Source: DASVWZ01 sp963708575 (GTDB taxonomy: Bacteria > Acidobacteriota > Terriglobia > Terriglobales > Acidobacteriaceae). From it: a stretch of 64,000 nt of DNA. Below, in pieces: positions 59,991 to 64,000 of the stretch; position 1 is the first letter of the stretch, and every line of letters begins with the position of its first letter. The position numbers and the translations under genes are program-made. The notes below the pieces were generated by a model. The model had not been told where the DNA came from and made no database searches. It was given only the letters and a program-made list of their open reading frames with translations. The stretch is from NCBI GenBank assembly GCA_963708575.1, contig CAVPTB010000003.1:1-64000 (forward strand), written 5' to 3'.

Positions 59991-61505
59991 TCAGTTTTCG
60001 ACCAGAATCGGGATCAATCCAATTGGAACTTTGCCGCCAGAGATGGTGTGAGTGTTTCCATAAAGGTCGCGATACTGAGTGGCCCAACCGGGCGCCGAGC
60101 GCAGCACCGTGTTGCAAACGCCGCCGGTGTTGTCGCAGCTTTGAGAAACGTCCCACGCGGCCTCGGCCTTGTATCCAGCAGAGCCGGTGAAGTTGCAGGT
60201 CCAGACACCCACCGGGGAAACCAGCGCGGCACAGGGAGCGGTGGGAGTGATTCCGGTGAGCCAATTGGTGAGATACATGTAGGCATAGCCCGCCGGAGTG
60301 AGGCTGGTGTTCCAGAAGTTGCCGGTACTCGAGAGGCCGCCGCTGACGAAGTCCCAGCCATACCAACTGAATCCCGCCATGCTGTTGCACGGAGTAGGTT
60401 GGCAAGCAGTGTTGCTGGCTTGAACGAGATAGTAGATGCCGGTGAAGGCGCGCTCCTGTGTATCGGCGGTTTGAGGAGCGGTTGGATAAGCGATCCAGGT
60501 GTTGGGGTCGAAGGTGCATCCGGTCGGCTTGCAGTTGGCTCCCCAACTTCCTTCGGTGTCGTAAATTTGCTTGGTTGTGTAGGCAGAGACGACGCTTTGA
60601 ACATTGGCAACGAGCGATGCGACACAGACCGCGCCGGATGCGGGGTCGGGATTGGTCGACTCCGTGCCCTGAGCGGGGATCGCGACGTACCCGTGAAAGC
60701 CGATGATGTCGGCATACTGGGGAATGATGTTGGTTGAGCCTCCGAGTTTTTGACCCAATAACGTGTTGAGATAGTTTGCGATTTTCGACGGGCTGGCGAT
60801 GCAGTCAACCGCCGGGGGCACTGGCTGCGCAGAGGTTGGCGGCGGGCTGATGATGAGCACGCCGGAATCGATCGCCTTCGCCGTGATATTCGCGTCTTCG
60901 GTGAGTCTTGCCAACGCGGCCTGAGTGCAATTGTGTGAGGCATTGCATTCGGTCGAAACATTGGGCTCGTTCCACACTTCGATGTACTTGATCAACCCCG
61001 TACCGAAGGTGGTGACCACGTGGTTCATCAACGTGGAGATGAAGGTTTTCCAAATCGTATCCGTGCCCGTTCCGTCGGTGTTCACGTCGGTGGGCAGATC
61101 ACAGCCGCTGGGCTGAGAGGCGAACGCGCACGATGTATCGCCACTCGTTCCGGTGTAGGCGGTAAAACATTCGGGGGTGTAATACGCCGTGAACATCACG
61201 ACCTGACCGTTGTTCTTGGCCAAGGTCAGCCACTTGTCCAAATTCGTCCAGGTGTACTGCCCGCTGGTGCAGTTGTACACGTCTGCCCACTTGATCGAAC
61301 TGCCGAGCGTCCGATAAGTGCCGAATGTAATTCCTGTCACCGTGGAAGGCCATGGATCAGAACTGTTGTTGGCATTGATGTCCATCGCGAAGAAACTATT
61401 CGTAACGGATGGCGGCTTAATGACGAGATCCTGGCTGAAAGCTGGTACAGCAAGGATTGCGCCTAAGATGAGCCCGACGACAACTGCACGGGTCCCGTTT
61501 TTCAT
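59991..61505 (-). CDS. Secreted clan-A glycoside hydrolase-like protein
   Basis: 504 residues with a signal peptide (VVVGLILGAILAVPAFSQ). A TIM-barrel pattern with IKYIEVWNEPNVSTE (the NEP acid/base Glu of clan GH-A) and QIYDTEGSWGANC (candidate nucleophile Glu) resembles GH39/GH5-type glycosidases. FHGYVAIPAQGTE and GFSWYGWDFVSGGLSS line the barrel. Several Cys pairs are consistent with export. Substrate unknown, probably a plant or microbial polysaccharide in soil. A strong intrinsic terminator follows. Confidence 0.78.
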   Translation of the reverse strand: MKNGTRAVVVGLILGAILAVPAFSQDLVIKPPSVTNSFFAMDINANNSSDPWPSTVTGITFGTYRTLGSSIKWADVYNCTSGQYTWTNLDKWLTLAKNNGQVVMFTAYYTPECFTAYTGTSGDTSCAFASQPSGCDLPTDVNTDGTGTDTIWKTFISTLMNHVVTTFGTGLIKYIEVWNEPNVSTECNASHNCTQAALARLTEDANITAKAIDSGVLIISPPPTSAQPVPPAVDCIASPSKIANYLNTLLGQKLGGSTNIIPQYADIIGFHGYVAIPAQGTESTNPDPASGAVCVASLVANVQSVVSAYTTKQIYDTEGSWGANCKPTGCTFDPNTWIAYPTAPQTADTQERAFTGIYYLVQASNTACQPTPCNSMAGFSWYGWDFVSGGLSSTGNFWNTSLTPAGYAYMYLTNWLTGITPTAPCAALVSPVGVWTCNFTGSAGYKAEAAWDVSQSCDNTGGVCNTVLRSAPGWATQYRDLYGNTHTISGGKVPIGLIPILVEN

Positions 61506-61751
61506 GGTGATTCTCCTTAGATTTTGAGTTGACGATCGTGGGACGAAATCAGTGGGTGCGGAATGCTAGCTCGACCCGGAGTGTGCAAAAAGAATCGGAA
61601 GGGACCATCCGCGAAAAACGGACAGAGTTGATTTCAAAGGGGGAGTTCGGGTGAGGTTCAGATGTGTTTCTGGATTCGAGAAACGGAGAATCCAAGGACG
61701 AGATTAATAAGCGAAATCCGGAACGATTTCGCGGGCGACAGCAATCCTGGC

Positions 61752-62690
61752 TTAGAGAATCTTTTTTCCGAAAGCCGACAAGGTCAGTTCGACGGCTAGA
61801 TCGGCAGTCTGATTGTGCTCGTCGATGACGGGGTTGACCTCGACGATTTCGAGGCTCAACATGCGGCCGTGGTCGGAAATGATCTCCATGGCCAAGTGCG
61901 CTTCGCGATAAGTGGCGCCGCCCCAGACTGGGGTACCGACACCGGGGGCGTCTTCGGGATCGATCCAGTCCATGTCGAGCGAGACGTGATAGCCGGCAGT
62001 CCCGCGTCCAGCCATGCGCAGGGCTTCCTCCATGACGGAGCGCATGCCACGCTCGTCAATGTCGCGCATGGTGAAGACTTCGACCCCGGCTTTGCGGATG
62101 TTTTCCTTTTCGTGGGAATCGACGTCGCGAATACCGACGAGGACACAATTTTCGGCTTCAATCTTGGGCGAGAATCCGCCGATATTGGCCAACTCTGCAG
62201 GACCGAGTCCGACGATCGCGGCCAGAGGCATGCCATGCACGTTGCCGCTGGGAGAAGTTTCCGGTGTGTTGATGTCGCTGTGCGCGTCAATCCAGATGAG
62301 ACCGATTTTCTGATCCTTCTTACGGTAGAAGTCGGCAACGCCGGTAACGGTGCCGACGGCGATGGAGTGATCTCCACCGAGAACGAGTGGCACCTGGCCG
62401 GACTCAAGCGTTTTGGCCACCAGTTCCGCCTGCTTGGTGCAGGTGGCAGTAATTTCTTTGAGATATTTTGCGTTGGGGTCGCCTTCTTTTTTCAGTTCAG
62501 CCATGGCGACGGGGACGTTGCCTCCATCTTCGACGATGTGGCCGAGGGCTTCGAGGCGCGCCTCGAGGCCAGCAACACGAACGGCGGAGGGCCCCATGTC
62601 AACTCCTCGACGAGATTGGCCGAGATCGAGGGGAACACCGATCACACGAATTTTGCGAGGAACAATGTTGGAATGAGATCGAGTAGGCAT
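61752..62690 (-). CDS. rocF: Arginase
   Basis: 312 residues. Hydrolyses arginine to ornithine and urea with two Mn ions. Ligands are in place: GGDHS (105-109), DAHSD (135-139), His152 in GNVHGMPL, and DMDWID (239-244). The N-terminal VIGVPLDLGQSRRGVDMGPS and C-terminal LSLEIVEVNPVID are family-typical. No urease or ornithine gene is adjacent. The 246 bases upstream of the glycosidase start (61506-61751) hold only its promoter region and the 3' end of this gene. Confidence 0.95.
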   Translation of the reverse strand: MPTRSHSNIVPRKIRVIGVPLDLGQSRRGVDMGPSAVRVAGLEARLEALGHIVEDGGNVPVAMAELKKEGDPNAKYLKEITATCTKQAELVAKTLESGQVPLVLGGDHSIAVGTVTGVADFYRKKDQKIGLIWIDAHSDINTPETSPSGNVHGMPLAAIVGLGPAELANIGGFSPKIEAENCVLVGIRDVDSHEKENIRKAGVEVFTMRDIDERGMRSVMEEALRMAGRGTAGYHVSLDMDWIDPEDAPGVGTPVWGGATYREAHLAMEIISDHGRMLSLEIVEVNPVIDEHNQTADLAVELTLSAFGKKIL

Positions 62691-62704
62691 AGGGTTATTT
62701 TAGA

Positions 62705-62742
62705 GGGCGTTCACCGCCGAGAGCGCAGAGGTCGCCGAGACA
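62705..62742. repeat. Interspersed GC-rich repeat, copy 1
   Basis: GCGTTCACCGCCGAGAGCGC then AGAGGTCGCCGAGACAA. It is in the same orientation as copy 2 at 62815-62853. Confidence 0.8.
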
Positions 62743-62814
62743 ATCATTTATAAAGGCTTTCGCTGAACTTCGTCTCAGGACTCTTTTCCATTCCTCGTTC
62801 TTATCCGCCGTTCC

Positions 62815-62853
62815 AGAGCGTTCACCGCCGAGAGCGCAGAGGTCGCCGCGACA
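62815..62853. repeat. Interspersed GC-rich repeat, copy 2 (left arm of the GxxExxY cassette)
   Basis: Nearly identical to copy 1. It lies 20 bases after the stop of the GxxExxY gene and is inverted relative to copy 3 at 63289-63322. Confidence 0.8.
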
Positions 62854-62873
62854 AATAACCCAGAAGGTGCTTC

Positions 62874-63287
62874 TCAGTTCCGCATCAAGGTCGAGTCGGG
62901 GAATTCGTTCACTATTCCTTTCAGACCGTCTTTCAAGATGCGCACGTGAGAGTTGAGTAACAGTCCGACCCGTTTACCCGACAGCTTAAGGTACGAAAGC
63001 AACTGCGCATCGTGAATCGGCGCAAGGTGCTCGATCGCTTTGACCTCCACGATGACCGAATCATCGACCAGCAAATCCAGCCGATACCCGCAATCCAGTT
63101 TCACTTGCTTGTAAGTTATCGGCAATGGCAGTTGTTGTTCCACCTTGAAGCCAAGCTCACGCAATTCATACGCCAGGCAGACCTCGTATGCTGATTCGAG
63201 GAGGCCCGGCCCAAGAGCCTTATGCACCTCGGCTGCCGCGCCAATGATGCCTCGGGTGATCGAGTCGAGCCTGTTCTTTTCTTCCAT
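62874..63287 (-). CDS. GxxExxY-family protein
   Basis: 137 residues. The name motif is present in ALGPGLLESAYEVCLAYEL. ITRGIIGAAAEVHKALGPG precedes it, and YRLDLLVDDSVIVEVKAIEH has the D-(E)xK-like acidic/Lys pattern of a PD-(D/E)XK nuclease fold. Function is unknown. ATG 63287 is immediately preceded by an inverted copy of the local repeat, and another copy lies just after the stop. The gene and its two flanking repeats therefore form a unit of about 510 bases that looks like a cassette. Confidence 0.9.
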   Translation of the reverse strand: MEEKNRLDSITRGIIGAAAEVHKALGPGLLESAYEVCLAYELRELGFKVEQQLPLPITYKQVKLDCGYRLDLLVDDSVIVEVKAIEHLAPIHDAQLLSYLKLSGKRVGLLLNSHVRILKDGLKGIVNEFPDSTLMRN

Positions 63288-63288
63288 C

Positions 63289-63322
63289 CTCGGCGCCCTC
63301 TGCGCTCTCGGCGGTGAACGCC
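63289..63322. repeat. Interspersed GC-rich repeat, copy 3 (inverted; right arm)
   Basis: Its reverse complement matches copies 1 and 2 (GCGTTCACCGCCGAGAGCGC then AGAGGGCGCCGAG). It abuts the GxxExxY ATG on one side and the asnS stop on the other. Confidence 0.8.
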
Positions 63323-63323
63323 A

Positions 63324-64000
63324 CTACGGATACAGCCGGTTCAGCGTTCTGGGGAACGGAATGGTTTCTCGGACATGCTCCAAGCCGCAGATCCAGGCCA
63401 CGGCGCGCTCAATGCCCATGCCGAAACCGGCGTGGGGAACGCCGCCAAATTTTCGCAGGTCGAGATACCAGTTGAAGGCTTCTTCGGGCAAGCCATGTTC
63501 GTGAATGCGCTGGAGGAGCAGGTCGTAGGACGCCATACGCTGCGATCCTCCGATAATTTCTCCGTAGCCTTCGGGGGCCAGAACATCGACACAGAGCGCA
63601 AGGTCCGGGACGTTTCGGATCGGGCTCCATGTAAAACGCTTTGACCTTGGCGGGATAGCGATGCACCATCACCGGCTTGTCGAATTGCGAGGAGATGTAA
63701 GTTTCGTCGGGCGAGCCGAGGTCTCCGCCCCATTCAAAATTGTTTTCGAGCGCACCTTTGGCGTGGGCGTCTTGCAGCATCTTGACGGCCTCGTCGTAGG
63801 TGATGCGAGGGAACGGGGCCTCGATCTTTTCCAGCTTCGCAACATCGCGGCCGATAGTCTGCAGGTCGGGACGGCGCTTTTCGAGGCAGCGCTTGACGAT
63901 GAAGCTGATGAAGTTCTCGGCGAGTTCCATGATGTCGTCGAGTTCGCCGTACGCGACCTCGGGTTCGACCATCCAGAATTCGGTGAGGTGACGGCGGGTC
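63324..64000 (-). pseudogene. asnS: Asparaginyl-tRNA synthetase, C-terminal part, one frameshift
   Basis: The gene enters from beyond 64000. HLTEFWMVEPEVAYGELDD is the class II motif 2 region. The first frame runs to YMEPDPKRP, breaks at the GGG of 63607-63609 (plus strand), and the other frame continues LALCVDVLAPEGYGEIIGGS, MASYDLLLQRIHEHGLPEEA and, as motif 3, GFGMGIERAVAWICGLEHVR, ending at 63324. Removing one base restores the frame, so this essential gene is probably intact in life. It charges tRNA-Asn in the cytosol. Confidence 0.88.

Noticed and set aside
58815..62753. Plus-strand frames of 346 and 312 codons
   Set aside because: Antisense to the TIGR03118 protein and to arginase; both true genes have full motif sets.

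Overview
The window is best read as two unrelated bacterial genomes joined at about 42,541. Bases 1 to about 42,540 are very GC-rich and carry actinobacterial genes: F420/LLM oxidoreductases, a fragment of an F420:NADP reductase, an IS481 remnant of the mycobacterial type, hopanoid side-chain genes and a Ser/Thr kinase. The likely source is a soil actinomycete of the Mycobacteriales/Frankiales kind. Bases from about 42,541 to 64,000 are less GC-rich and look like Acidobacteriota (Terriglobia): TIGR03118 and FG-GAP secreted proteins, an acidobacterial-style DrrA/HlyD efflux operon, a GxxExxY protein and GC-rich interspersed repeats. Two genes on the same strand are cut at the join and do not continue into each other, which fits an assembly chimera better than transfer.

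Actinobacterial part. An IS256-family element (1-1418) has cut an IS481 transposase remnant. Then come formate-THF ligase, a TetR-monooxygenase-SRPBCC group, a strip of gene fragments with a well-formed 33-codon small ORF (5734-5835), a DeoR-MFS pair, a YihY/BrkB protein, TerD and an esterase. A kinase fused to a solute-binding domain (11724-14336) converges on a 2,607-residue fibronectin/Ig-like surface protein (14343-22166). A ferric-reductase-like protein, an FMN-binding protein and an ApbE flavin transferase (22299-24959) form an extracytosolic electron-transfer module. After these lie hpnA with a class III aminotransferase, a lipoprotein, a universal stress protein, YoaK, a VOC/LLM pair facing two amidohydrolases, a diguanylate cyclase, a two-component system, a thioesterase/LLM pair, a KhtTU-like K+/H+ antiporter with a tiny membrane partner, and a truncated cysteine-dioxygenase-like gene.

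Acidobacterial part. This holds a TetR / 58-codon ORF / HlyD / ABC ATPase / ABC permease operon linked by ATGA overlaps, a frameshifted esterase, a PIN-RHH toxin-antitoxin pair among degenerate repeats, and homoserine dehydrogenase, a MoaD/ThiS-like sulfur carrier and threonine synthase. These are followed by two tandem FG-GAP secreted proteins, a large secreted protein, D-Ala-D-Ala ligase, a TIGR03118 protein, a clan-A glycosidase, arginase, a GxxExxY gene bracketed by inverted repeats, and the C-terminal part of asparaginyl-tRNA synthetase running off the window.

Several otherwise conserved genes are broken by one indel in or beside a short homopolymer or tandem repeat (FMN-binding protein, PLDc_N protein, esterase, thrC, asnS). 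This suggests residual sequencing errors, so those genes are probably intact in life. No tRNA, rRNA or CRISPR array was recognised.
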